Origin: Rhynchopus sp. YZ270_cl-10
Taxonomy: Eukaryota > Euglenozoa > Diplonemea > Diplonemida > Diplonemidae
Assembly (NCBI GenBank): GCA_964035575.1
Contig: OZ037882.1
Coordinates: 1,240,001-1,304,000 of the forward strand
Length of the DNA stretch: 64,000 bases
Direction of reading: 5' to 3'
Part shown: positions 39,895 to 48,339 of the stretch, one piece after another
Layout of the letters: each line of letters starts with the position of its first letter
Position numbering within the stretch: position 1 is the stretch's first letter
Made by a program: the position numbers and the translations under genes
Notes under the pieces: generated by a model
What the model was told of the DNA's origin: nothing
Seen by the model: only the letters and a program-made list of their open reading frames with translations
The model's database searches: none

Positions 39895-40370
39895 CCAACA
39901 CACCGCACGTTGATGGTGTCAACGTGCCATTGAGGCTGGGCTTCAGGGGTTGATTAATGCTTTCCCTTTGAATAGTGAGCTGGCCGTTTGTGTTCTCCCA
40001 TACATTGTTTTTAGTTTTCAGTAGGGTTAGTGTTCGCCCAATATGTGACGAGATCCTAAAAGTGACACGTCTGCGTGTCCCCCTCCCCACTTGTTTTCAC
40101 CTCTCTATTTTCACCTCTGTGCTCCACAGGCAGGCTTGCAAGAACACCCAAAAGACTTGAATCAGGCAATGAGGCTGTCGCACGACACGTCAGGACATGG
40201 CATGCCTGGCCCCTAGTGTAGTGGCAGCCATTTACCGTGCGTTTTCCCGAGGTTATGTTCAACGTGTTAAATACCAACACAACCAACACCACCAAAGTCC
40301 TACACCTTACCTCTCAACACGAAACCCTCTCGAACGTTTTCTTTCTTTTGTATATTTGACGACAACAATC
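39895..40370 (+). promoter_or_regulatory. Conserved spacer of the Ubl-ankyrin array (1 of 4)
   Basis: The 476-nt stop-to-start spacer is repeated almost identically at 41691-42181, 42917-43391 and 45243-45749. Shared landmarks: a 3' UTR start ccaacacacc.cacg.tgatg, T-rich middle, tgctccacag|gcaggcttgc (a possible splice acceptor about 240 nt before ATG), gttttcccgaggttatgttc, and the leader ctctcgaacgttttcttt. It probably carries the promoter or processing signals of each gene. Confidence 0.75.
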
Positions 40371-41690
40371 ATGGCAGACTACATGACGATGTTCGTGCTG
40401 ATGCCCGATGGCGAGCGTCTCCCCATTGAGGTCGACCCCTACGGCACTGTCGATGGCATCTATGCCAGCACCTCCAGGGCGCTGGGCATGGAGCCCACGC
40501 GTCAGGCCTTCGTACTGCGCTACCAAGGGGACGAGCTGGACCGGGGGGAGGAGCTGAGCAGCCTCACGTTCACGCATGGGTCTGAGGTGGAGCTGGTGCG
40601 CTGTGAGCGGACGAAGGGGGAGGCCCTGCGGTTGCTGAAGAAGATGCATGCGGTGAAAAAGAAGACTGTTGCCGTCACACACGCCCACCTCTGCCAGCAC
40701 GCAGAGTCTGGGGCACAAAGTGTGGACCGCGCCAGACAGCACGCAGAGATCTTTGTGCTGTTCCTTGATGCAGGTGCACCGGCATCGCCTAAAGTCATGA
40801 CCTGTGCCGCAAAGCGAGGGAACCACTTGGCCATAGCAGAGCTTGCGGTGCGTGGAGTGAAGCCGAAGCCTGACGCGTTGTTGGAGTTGTCGCGATGCAA
40901 GCGTGTGATGAACGGTGGGTCGCGTATAAAGTGTTTGCAGCTGCTGATGGAGGCTGGTGGTCATCCCGCGGTGTCGGAGCAGATGCTGCTCGCCTTCGCA
41001 AACCTCCCAGATGCGGAGTGCTGCAATTACATCGTTGAGAACAGGGCAGGACGTGAGGCTGCTGCAAGCGCACTGCTCACTGCCATACACATCAACTCAA
41101 GCAGCGCTGCGATCCGCTTCCTCTGCACACGCGACAGCGCACAGGAGGACAAAGACGAGGCGCTGCGTGCTGCCTGTGTTCTGGGCACCACATCTTCACG
41201 TGGGGTGGTAGAGGTTCTGAGGGAGGCTGGCGCCAAGGCTACACGAGTGTCGATCAACAAAACAGTGACGGCCGGGTGGAAGGCAACGAACCACTCTGAC
41301 GACGCGAAGTGGCCGGAGGAGCTGTGGGGCGCGCTGATCGATGACGGTGCGCAGCTGGGGGCAGGGTCGGACGACTCGTTGACGCGGGCTGTGCAGTTGC
41401 TGGACCTGGGGCTGTGCCGTGCTCTCGTGCGTCGTGGGCACGTGGCAGGGGGTGTGGATTACCTGCCCCTCCTGGCTAATGTCGCAGTGGCTGGACGTTA
41501 CGAATACGCTGATGTGCCGTTGGCAGAGAGGCGGCGAAGCCAGATACGCACTCTCCTGGTGGAGCAGGCAGGACAGGTCGAGACACCCGTGGAGGACGTG
41601 TCGCCTGCTCGTGTGGAGGCTGTGGCGGCACCTGTTCAGACCCCAAGGGTGCAGGCGGTGAAGAAGGATGGGTGCTGTGTGGTGTGTTAA
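40371..41690 (+). CDS. Ubl-ankyrin-CaaX protein, array copy 2 (type B)
   Basis: Single exon, 439 aa. Residues 1-77 form a ubiquitin-like beta-grasp domain (MFVLMPDGERLPIEVDPY, ALGMEPTRQAFVLRYQGDEL, LSSLTFTHGSEVELV) without a C-terminal Gly-Gly, so it cannot be conjugated. Residues about 80-400 hold helical ankyrin-like repeats (CAAKRGNHLAIAELAVRGVK, CLQLLMEAGG, ALRAACVLGTTSSRGVVEVL, LLDLGLCRALVRRGHVAGG). The tail is VQAVKKDGCCVVC: a basic patch, an extra Cys and a CaaX box (CVVC), predicting prenylation and membrane anchoring. Plant MUB proteins also join a ubiquitin fold to a CaaX box and bind E2 enzymes at the membrane, but lack ankyrin repeats. Type B is marked by the segment KKMHAVKKKTVAVTHAHLCQ. 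Confidence 0.85.
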   Translation: MADYMTMFVLMPDGERLPIEVDPYGTVDGIYASTSRALGMEPTRQAFVLRYQGDELDRGEELSSLTFTHGSEVELVRCERTKGEALRLLKKMHAVKKKTVAVTHAHLCQHAESGAQSVDRARQHAEIFVLFLDAGAPASPKVMTCAAKRGNHLAIAELAVRGVKPKPDALLELSRCKRVMNGGSRIKCLQLLMEAGGHPAVSEQMLLAFANLPDAECCNYIVENRAGREAAASALLTAIHINSSSAAIRFLCTRDSAQEDKDEALRAACVLGTTSSRGVVEVLREAGAKATRVSINKTVTAGWKATNHSDDAKWPEELWGALIDDGAQLGAGSDDSLTRAVQLLDLGLCRALVRRGHVAGGVDYLPLLANVAVAGRYEYADVPLAERRRSQIRTLLVEQAGQVETPVEDVSPARVEAVAAPVQTPRVQAVKKDGCCVVC

Positions 41691-42181
41691 CCAACACACC
41701 ACACGGTGATGGTGTCAACGTGCCATTGAGGCTGGGCTTCAGGGGTTGATTAATGCTTTCCCTTTGAATAGTGAGCTGGCCGTTTGTGTTGTTCTCCCAT
41801 ACATTGTTTTTAGTTTTCAGTAGGGTTAGCAATAGTGTTAGCCCAGTCGCACATAATGTGATAAAATGCTCGAGATCCTAAAAGTGACACGTCTGCGTGT
41901 CCCCCTCCCCACTTGTTTTCACCTCTCTATTTTCACCTCTGTGCTCCACAGGCAGGCTTGCAAGAACACCCAAAAGACTTGCATCAGGCAATGAGGCTGT
42001 CGTAACGTCAGGACATGGCATGCCTGGCCCCTAGTGCAATGGTACAGCAATTTACCGTACGTTTTCCCGAGGTTATGTTCAACGCGTTAAATACCAACAC
42101 CACCGAAGTCCTACACCTTACCTCTCAACACGAAACCCTCTCGAACGTTTTCTTTTTTTTGTATCTTTGACAGCAACAACC
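41691..42181 (+). promoter_or_regulatory. Conserved spacer of the Ubl-ankyrin array (2 of 4)
   Basis: As 39895-40370, with a short extra segment near 41828-41870 and small differences. It precedes type A copy 3. Confidence 0.75.
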
Positions 42182-42916
42182 ATGGCAGACGTGTCCTACA
42201 TGACGATGTTCGTGCTGATGCCCGATGGCGAGCGTCTCCCCATTGAGGTCGACCCCTACGGCACTGTCGATGGCATCTATGCCAGCACCTCCAGGGCGCT
42301 GGGCATGGAGCCCACGCGTCAGGCCTTCGTACTGCGCTACCAAGGGGACGAGCTGGACCGGGGGGAGGAGCTGAGCAGCCTCACGTTCACGCATGGGTCT
42401 GAGGTGGAGCTGGTGCGTGCTGCGCGGACGAAGGAGGAGGCCCTGCGGTTGCTGAAGGAGATGAAGGCTGCGAAACATGCTTCGGCTGTCACACACGCCC
42501 GCCTCTGCCACCACGCAGAAACAGGGGCACGCAAGTCAGCTACGTCACAGCAGCACGCAGAGATCTTTGTGCTGTACCTCGATGCAGGTGCGGAGCCCTC
42601 TTCAGATGTGACGACCTGTGCCGCAAAGCGAGGGAACCACTTGGCCATAGCAGAGCTTGCGGCCCGTGGAGTGAAGCCTGTGCAACAAGCGTTGTTGGAG
42701 TTGTCGCGATGCAAGCGTGTGATCAATGGTGGGTCGCGTGTGAAGTGCTTGCGGGTGTTGGTGGAGCAGGGTGGGCTGAAGGTCACGAAGGAGGTGTTGC
42801 AACAGTTTACGACCCTGCCCGACATGGAGTGCTGTGAGTACATACTAGCGGCACACCCGCACCTCTCCCCAAGGGTGCAGGCGGTGAAGAAGGATGGGTG
42901 CTGTGTGGTGTGTTAA
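42182..42916 (+). CDS. Ubl-ankyrin-CaaX protein, array copy 3 (type A, short)
   Basis: Single exon, 244 aa. MADVSYMTMFVL head, then type A ankyrin part (KEMKAAKHASAVTHARLCHH, CAAKRGNHLAIAELAARGVK, CLRVLVEQGGLKVTKEVLQQ). At AAHPHLS it jumps straight to PRVQAVKKDGCCVVC. Copy 5 has about 160 more residues after the same HPHLS; the tail here matches type B, so this short form arose by deletion or recombination between an A head and a B tail. Intact frame; the CaaX box CVVC is kept. Confidence 0.85.
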   Translation: MADVSYMTMFVLMPDGERLPIEVDPYGTVDGIYASTSRALGMEPTRQAFVLRYQGDELDRGEELSSLTFTHGSEVELVRAARTKEEALRLLKEMKAAKHASAVTHARLCHHAETGARKSATSQQHAEIFVLYLDAGAEPSSDVTTCAAKRGNHLAIAELAARGVKPVQQALLELSRCKRVINGGSRVKCLRVLVEQGGLKVTKEVLQQFTTLPDMECCEYILAAHPHLSPRVQAVKKDGCCVVC

Positions 42917-43391
42917 CCAACACACCGCACGGTGATGGTGTCAACGTGCCATTGAGGCTGGGCTTCAGGGGTTGATTAATACTTTCCCTTTGAATAGTGA
43001 GCTGGCCGTTTGTGTTCTCCCATACATTGTTTTTAGTTTTCAGTAGGGTTAGTGTTCGCCCAATATGTGACGAGATCCTAAAAGTGACGCGTCTGCGTGT
43101 CCCCCTCCCCACTTGTTTCACCTCTCTATTTTCACCCCTGTGCTCCACAGGCAGGCTTGCAAGAACACCCAAAAGACTTGAATCAGGCAATGAGGCTGTC
43201 GCACGACACGTCAGGACATGGCATGCCTGGCCCCTAGTGTAGTGGCAGCCATTTACCGTGCGTTTTCCCGAGGTTATGTTCAACGTGTTAAATACCAACA
43301 CAACCAACACCACCAAAGTCCTACACCTTACCTCTCAACACGAAACCCTCTCGAACGTTTTCTTTCTTTTGTATATTTGACGACAACAATC
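42917..43391 (+). promoter_or_regulatory. Conserved spacer of the Ubl-ankyrin array (3 of 4)
   Basis: Near-identical to 39895-40370 over 475 nt; it precedes type B copy 4. Confidence 0.75.
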
Positions 43392-45242
43392 ATGGCAGAC
43401 TACATGACGATGTTCGTGCTGATGCCCGATGGCGAGCGTCTCCCCATTGAGGTCGACCCCTACGGCACTGTCGATGGCATCTATGCCAGCACCTCCAGGG
43501 CGCTGGGCATGGAGCCCACGCGTCAGGCCTTCGTACTGCGCTACCAAGGGGACGAGCTGGACCGGGGGGAGGAGCTGAGCAGCCTCACGTTCACGCATGG
43601 GTCTGAGGTGGAGCTGGTGCGCTGTGAGCGGACGAAGGGGGAGGCCCTGCGGTTGCTGAAGAAGATGCATGCGGTGAAAAAGAAGACTGTTGCCGTCACA
43701 CACGCCCACCTCTGCCAGCACGCAGAGTCTGGGGCACAAAGTGTGGACCGCGCCAGACAGCACGCAGAGATCTTTGTGCTGTTCCTTGATGCAGGTGCAC
43801 CGGCATCGCCTAAAGTCATGACCTGTGCCGCAAAGCGAGGGAACCACTTGGCCATAGCAGAGCTTGCGGTGCGTGGAGTGAAGCCGAAGCCTGACGCGTT
43901 GTTGGAGTTGTCGCAATGCAAGCGTGTGATGAACGGTGGGTCGCGTGTGAAGTGTTTGCAGCTGCTGATGGAGGCTGGTGGTCGTCCCGTATCGGCGCAG
44001 GTGCTGCTCGCCTTCTCGAACCTCCCAGATGCGGAGTGCTGCAAATACATCGTTGAGAACAGGGCAGGACGTGAGGCTGCTGCAAGCGCACTGCTCACTG
44101 CCATACACATCAACTCAAGCAGCGCTGCGATCCGCTTCCTCTGCACACGCGACAGCGCACAGGAGGACAAAGACGAGGCGCTGCGTGCTGCCTGTGTTCT
44201 GGGCACCACATCTTCGCGTGGGGTGGTAGAGGTTCTGAGGGAGGCTGGCGCCAAGGCTACAAGAGTGTCGATCAACAAAACTGTGACGGCCGGGTGGAAG
44301 GCAACGAACCACTCTGACGACGCGAAGTGGCCGGAGGAGCTGTGGGGCGCGCTGATCGACGACGGTGCGCAGCTGGGAACAGGGTCGGGGGATGACTCGT
44401 TGACGCGGGCTGTGCAGTTGCTGGACCTGGGGCTGTGCCGTGCTCTCGTGCGTCGTGGGCACGTGGCAAAGGATGCTAATGAATACCTGCGCCTCCTGGC
44501 TAATGTCGACGTTGACGAGCGGTACACAGAAGCAGACGAGATGTGGGCTGAGAGACGTCGCAACAAGATACGCACACTGCTGGTGGAGGAGACCAAGGGA
44601 GGACGTGAGGCTGCTGCAAGCGCACTGCTCACTGCCATACACATCAACTCAAGCAGCGCTGCGATCCGCTTCCTCTGCACACGCGACAGCGCACAGGAGG
44701 ACAAAGACGAGGCGCTGCGTGCTGCCTGTGTTCTGGGCACCACATCTTCGCGTGGGGTGGTAGAGGTTCTGAGGGAGGCTGGCGCCAAGGCTACAAGAGT
44801 GTCGATCAACAAAACTGTGACGGCCGGGTGGAAGGCAACGAACCACTCTGACGACGACAAGTGGCCGGAGGAGCTGTGGGGCGCGCTGATCGATGACGGT
44901 GCGCAGCTGGGAACAGGGTCGGACGACTCGTTGACGCGGGCTGTGCAGTTGCTGGACCTGGGGCTGTGCCGTGCTCTTGTGCGTCGTGGACACGTGGCAG
45001 GGGGTGTGGATTACCTGCCCCTCCTGGCTAATGTCGCAGTCGCTAGATATTACGAATACGCTGATGTGCCGTTGGCAGAGAGGCGGCGAAGCCAGATACG
45101 CACTCTCCTGGTGGAGCAGGCAGGACAGGTCGAGACACCCGTGGAGGACGTGTCGCCTGCTCGTGTGGAGGCTGTGGCGGCACCTGTTCAGACCCCAAGG
45201 GTGCAGGCGGTGAAGAAGGATGGGTGCTGTGTGGTGTGTTAA
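43392..45242 (+). CDS. Ubl-ankyrin-CaaX protein, array copy 4 (type B, internally duplicated)
   Basis: Single exon, 616 aa, type B head as in copy 2. A 534-nt (178-residue) unit beginning GREAAASALLTAIHINSSSA is present twice in tandem (44067-44600 and 44601 onward). The first unit ends NEYLRLLANVDVDERY ... AERRRNKIRTLLVEE, like copy 5; the second ends GGVDYLPLLANVAVARYYEY ... AERRRSQIRTLLVEQ, like copy 2. So the gene is a recombinant of two array members. It ends in CVVC. The frame is open throughout, so the duplication is either young or tolerated. Confidence 0.85.
   Translation: MADYMTMFVLMPDGERLPIEVDPYGTVDGIYASTSRALGMEPTRQAFVLRYQGDELDRGEELSSLTFTHGSEVELVRCERTKGEALRLLKKMHAVKKKTVAVTHAHLCQHAESGAQSVDRARQHAEIFVLFLDAGAPASPKVMTCAAKRGNHLAIAELAVRGVKPKPDALLELSQCKRVMNGGSRVKCLQLLMEAGGRPVSAQVLLAFSNLPDAECCKYIVENRAGREAAASALLTAIHINSSSAAIRFLCTRDSAQEDKDEALRAACVLGTTSSRGVVEVLREAGAKATRVSINKTVTAGWKATNHSDDAKWPEELWGALIDDGAQLGTGSGDDSLTRAVQLLDLGLCRALVRRGHVAKDANEYLRLLANVDVDERYTEADEMWAERRRNKIRTLLVEETKGGREAAASALLTAIHINSSSAAIRFLCTRDSAQEDKDEALRAACVLGTTSSRGVVEVLREAGAKATRVSINKTVTAGWKATNHSDDDKWPEELWGALIDDGAQLGTGSDDSLTRAVQLLDLGLCRALVRRGHVAGGVDYLPLLANVAVARYYEYADVPLAERRRSQIRTLLVEQAGQVETPVEDVSPARVEAVAAPVQTPRVQAVKKDGCCVVC
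44067..45134 (+). repeat. 534-nt in-frame tandem duplication inside array copy 4
   Basis: The two units are almost identical for about 430 nt and then differ in type (copy 5-like versus copy 2-like ends). The unit is a whole number of codons. Confidence 0.9.
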
Positions 45243-45749
45243 CCAACACACCACACGGTGATGGTGTCAACGTGCCATTGAGGCTGGGCTTCAGGGGTTG
45301 ATTAATACTTTCCCTTTGAATAGTGAGCTGGCCGTTTGTGTTCTCCCATACATTGTTTTTAGTTTTCAGTAGGGTTAGTGTTCGCCCAATATGTGACGAG
45401 ATCCTAAAAGTGACGCGTCTGCGTGTCCCCCTCCCCACTTGTTTCACCTCTCTATTTTCACCCCTGTGCTCCACAGGCAGGCTTGCAAGAACACCCAAAA
45501 GACTTGAATCAGGCAATGAGGCTGTCGCACGACACGTCAGGATATGGCATGCCTGACCCCGGTGTAATGCCTCAGCAATTTGCCTGACCCCTAGTGCAGT
45601 GGTACAGCAATTTACCGTACGTTTTCCCGAGGTTATGTTCAACGTGTAAAATACCAACACAACCACAACCAGAAAGTCCTACACCTTACCTCTCAACACG
45701 AAACCCTCTCGAACGTTTTCTTTCTTTTGTATCTTTGACGACAACAACT
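45243..45749 (+). promoter_or_regulatory. Conserved spacer of the Ubl-ankyrin array (4 of 4)
   Basis: As 39895-40370 with a small local duplication (cctgaccccggtgtaatg / cctgacccctagtgcagtgg, 45555-45605). It precedes type A copy 5. Confidence 0.75.
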
Positions 45750-47057
45750 ATGTCAGACGTGTCCTACATGACGATGTTCGTGCTGATGCCCGATGGCGAG
45801 CGTCTCCCCATTGAGGTCGACCCCTACGGCACTGTCGATGGCATCTATGCCAGCACCTCCAGGGCGCTGGGCATGGAGCCCACGCGTCAGGCCTTCGTAC
45901 TGCGCTACCAAGGGGACGAGCTGGACCGGGGGGAGGAGCTGAGCAGCCTCACGTTCACGCATGGGTCTGAGGTGGAGCTGGTGCGTGCTGCGCGGACGAA
46001 GGAGGAGGCCCTGCGGTTGCTGAAGGAGATGAAGGCTGCGAAACATGCTTCGGCTGTCACACACGGGCGCCTCTGCCACCACGCAGAAACAGGGGCACGC
46101 AAGTCAGCTGCGTCACGGCAGCACGCAGAGATCTTTGTGCTGTACCTCGATGCAGGTGCGGAGCCCTCTTCAGATGTGACGACCTGTGCCGCAAAGCGAG
46201 GGAACCACTTGGCCATAGCAGAGCTTGCGGCCCGTGGAGTGAAGCCTGTGCAACAAGCGTTGTTGGAGTTGTCGCAGTGCAAGCGTGTGATCAATGGTGG
46301 GTCGCGTGTGAAGTGCTTGCGGGTGTTGGTGGAGCAGGGTGGGCTGAAGGTCACGAAGGAGGTGTTGCAACAGTTTACGACCCTGCCCGACATGGAGTGC
46401 TGTGAGTACATACTAGCAGCACACCCGCACCTCTCCACGCGAGGTGCCACTGCCGCTGTTGCGCTGCTCTCTGCCGTGCGCAGCAACGCCAGCCACGACG
46501 TGATCCGCACCACCCTGTCCACGCCCGACATCACACAGGAGGACAAAGACGAGGCGCTGCGTGCTGCCTGTCTTCTGGGCAGTGCATCCTCGCGCACGAT
46601 AGTCCAGATGCTCATGGATGGTGGCGCCAAGGCCACAAGAGTGTCGATCACTCAGACAGTCAAAGCGGTGCGCAAGGTGACCCCCGGCAAGATAGGGCAG
46701 ACCCGTTACGACGACGGGAAGTGGGGACAGGTGTTTTGGGGCGCGCTGATCGACGACGGTGCGCAGCTGGGGGCAGGGTCGGACGACTCGTTGACGTTGG
46801 CTGTGGTGTTCCTGGACCTGGGGCTGTGCCGTGCACTCGTGCGTCGTGGGCACGTGGCAAAGGATGCTAGTGAATACCTGCGCCTCCTGGAAAATGTCGA
46901 CGTTGAAGAGCGGTTCACAGCAGACGAGATGTGGGCTGAGAGACGTCGCAACAAGATACGCACACTGCTGGTGGAGGAGGCGGGGGGGGTTGTGGGCACA
47001 CAGCAGACGCAAGCGAAGAAGAAGCCGAAGAAGGATGGGTGCTGTGTGCTGTCCTGA
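45750..47057 (+). CDS. Ubl-ankyrin-CaaX protein, array copy 5 (type A, full length, CVLS)
   Basis: Single exon, 435 aa, starting MSDVSYMTMFVLMPDGERL. The head is identical to the other copies after the first residues. Full type A ankyrin part: CLRVLVEQGG, HPHLSTRGATAAVALLSAV, ALRAACLLGSASSRTIVQML, LAVVFLDLGLCRALVRRGHV, SEYLRLLENVDVEERFTADE. The C-terminus is KKKPKKDGCCVLS: a polybasic patch, an upstream Cys for possible palmitoylation and CVLS, the same CaaX box as human H-Ras and a typical farnesylation site. The other copies end CVVC. Its 3' flank differs from the array spacer, so it is the last member. Confidence 0.87.
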   Translation: MSDVSYMTMFVLMPDGERLPIEVDPYGTVDGIYASTSRALGMEPTRQAFVLRYQGDELDRGEELSSLTFTHGSEVELVRAARTKEEALRLLKEMKAAKHASAVTHGRLCHHAETGARKSAASRQHAEIFVLYLDAGAEPSSDVTTCAAKRGNHLAIAELAARGVKPVQQALLELSQCKRVINGGSRVKCLRVLVEQGGLKVTKEVLQQFTTLPDMECCEYILAAHPHLSTRGATAAVALLSAVRSNASHDVIRTTLSTPDITQEDKDEALRAACLLGSASSRTIVQMLMDGGAKATRVSITQTVKAVRKVTPGKIGQTRYDDGKWGQVFWGALIDDGAQLGAGSDDSLTLAVVFLDLGLCRALVRRGHVAKDASEYLRLLENVDVEERFTADEMWAERRRNKIRTLLVEEAGGVVGTQQTQAKKKPKKDGCCVLS

Positions 47058-47281
47058 ACGAAGCCCTGCTTAGGCGCGTTTCCGCCCCTCTCTCTCTAAT
47101 GAGTAAAGGCAAAACTGCTTGGCCCCATATCCTCTTACCAATTCTCTCTGTTTCGTCGACATATTTTACCTCGTTCCGTAGTCCTGAGGTGGTCACTAAG
47201 CAGTATGCGGGATGCTTCTAAAATTTTATTTCTTTTGCACATTAATCGCGATTCTGGGCGAGATCTGTGTGTGTGTGTGTG

Positions 47282-47335
47282 TGTGTGTGTTTTGATAACT
47301 AATAGGGGTAATTCTTGCAGAATATGGCCCCAATC
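47282..47335 (+). repeat. Dispersed repeat G, copy 3
   Basis: ttgataactaataggggtaa then ttcttgcagaatatggcccc. Confidence 0.85.
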
Positions 47336-47633
47336 TGTTTTGTTTTTGTTTTTGTTTTTCTCTCATCCAATGTTGGCTAGTCTAATGAGTTGTAATAGTT
47401 TATAGGTCATTCTGCCGCACACTTTTACCACACCCACTTTCACAGCAATGTCATTCTGTTGCTGCAAGACTCTACAAGACTTGCCTCTATTGTATGCACA
47501 GTGTTCTACCCCACTCAGTTCCTCCTCGCTCCTACCCACTCAATGTGGTACCTTTGGTGCCCGAAGACAGCTCGATTTTTTGTGGAGCATTAAACCAAAT
47601 TTGAACCCCCCTCACACGACGGTGAAGTACCCA

Positions 47634-47923
47634 GGTCTAGTCAGAGGGACTCCTAGTGTCACTGCTAGTTGTAACGACTGATGTTAAAATACGATTAGTG
47701 ATACTACTCGTCCCACTCGCAATACGACTAGTAGCACTACTAGTCTTAGTACCAGCACGACCAGTGGGTACTAGTGGTGCTACGCTACTACAGTACCACG
47801 AGCCGTGCTAATAAAGTGACTGGTCGTGTGCTACCAAAACCCTAGTCGTAAAACATTTTGGTCATTTTGGACTACGAGGGCACGACTAGTAGCACTACTC
47901 TAGTCGTTCCCTCTGATTAGACC
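47634..47923. mobile_element. 290-bp non-autonomous element with TIR GGTCTARTCAGAGGGA
   Basis: The left end ggtctagtcagagggactcc matches the reverse complement of the right end (ggtctaatcagagggaacga). The inside is filled with direct and inverted cgactagtagcactact blocks. No ORF and no clear target-site duplication. The complex subterminal repeats fit a MITE. Confidence 0.75.
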
Positions 47924-48237
47924 GTGGTGCTCCCCCCAGAAATGTTTCAAAAAAAGAACAAAAAAAAAAAGTTTTATCCACATCCTTTGATCTCCACCCC
48001 ACCTAACACCCCCCCGTCACCCCTTCTGCCCAACACCACATCTCCCCCACCCATCTTCCACCCGCTACAGACACCCAACACACCCACGAGGATATGTCAG
48101 TCCAAAACCCCTTTTGCGATTAAAGAAGAAGCAACAAAAAAATACAACCACGATACGGGACACACGGCCCCCCCATTCGCCCACACCACCCACACCACCT
48201 CCTCCTCCTCCTCCTCTTCCTCCTCCTTTTTTTTTCT

Positions 48238-48275
48238 AAGGTAACTAAGCACTTACGGCTTAGGTATATCTGAAA
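48238..48275 (+). ncRNA. Hairpin-family element, copy 8 (upstream of channel gene)
   Basis: Stem CTAAGC/GCTTAG with a changed loop ACTTACG. It lies 65 nt before the channel start codon, between T-rich and C-rich tracts. Confidence 0.7.
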
Positions 48276-48339
48276 CCCCCCCTCCCTTTTTCTCTTTCCC
48301 CCCCTCCCCCTTCTCCTCCCCCCTCCCCCCCTCCCGGCA

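Larger units (their letters stand above)
47058..48339. other. Intergenic region with repeat G and a 290-bp MITE
   Basis: No gene. A (GT)n run and repeat G at 47266-47335, an element at 47634-47923, then a C/T-rich leader with a hairpin copy before the channel gene. Confidence 0.7.

Noticed and set aside
43541-44860. 439-codon minus-strand open frame in the Ubl-ankyrin array
   Set aside because: Ser/Ala/Arg-rich shadow of the sense gene; it repeats because the sense DNA is duplicated.
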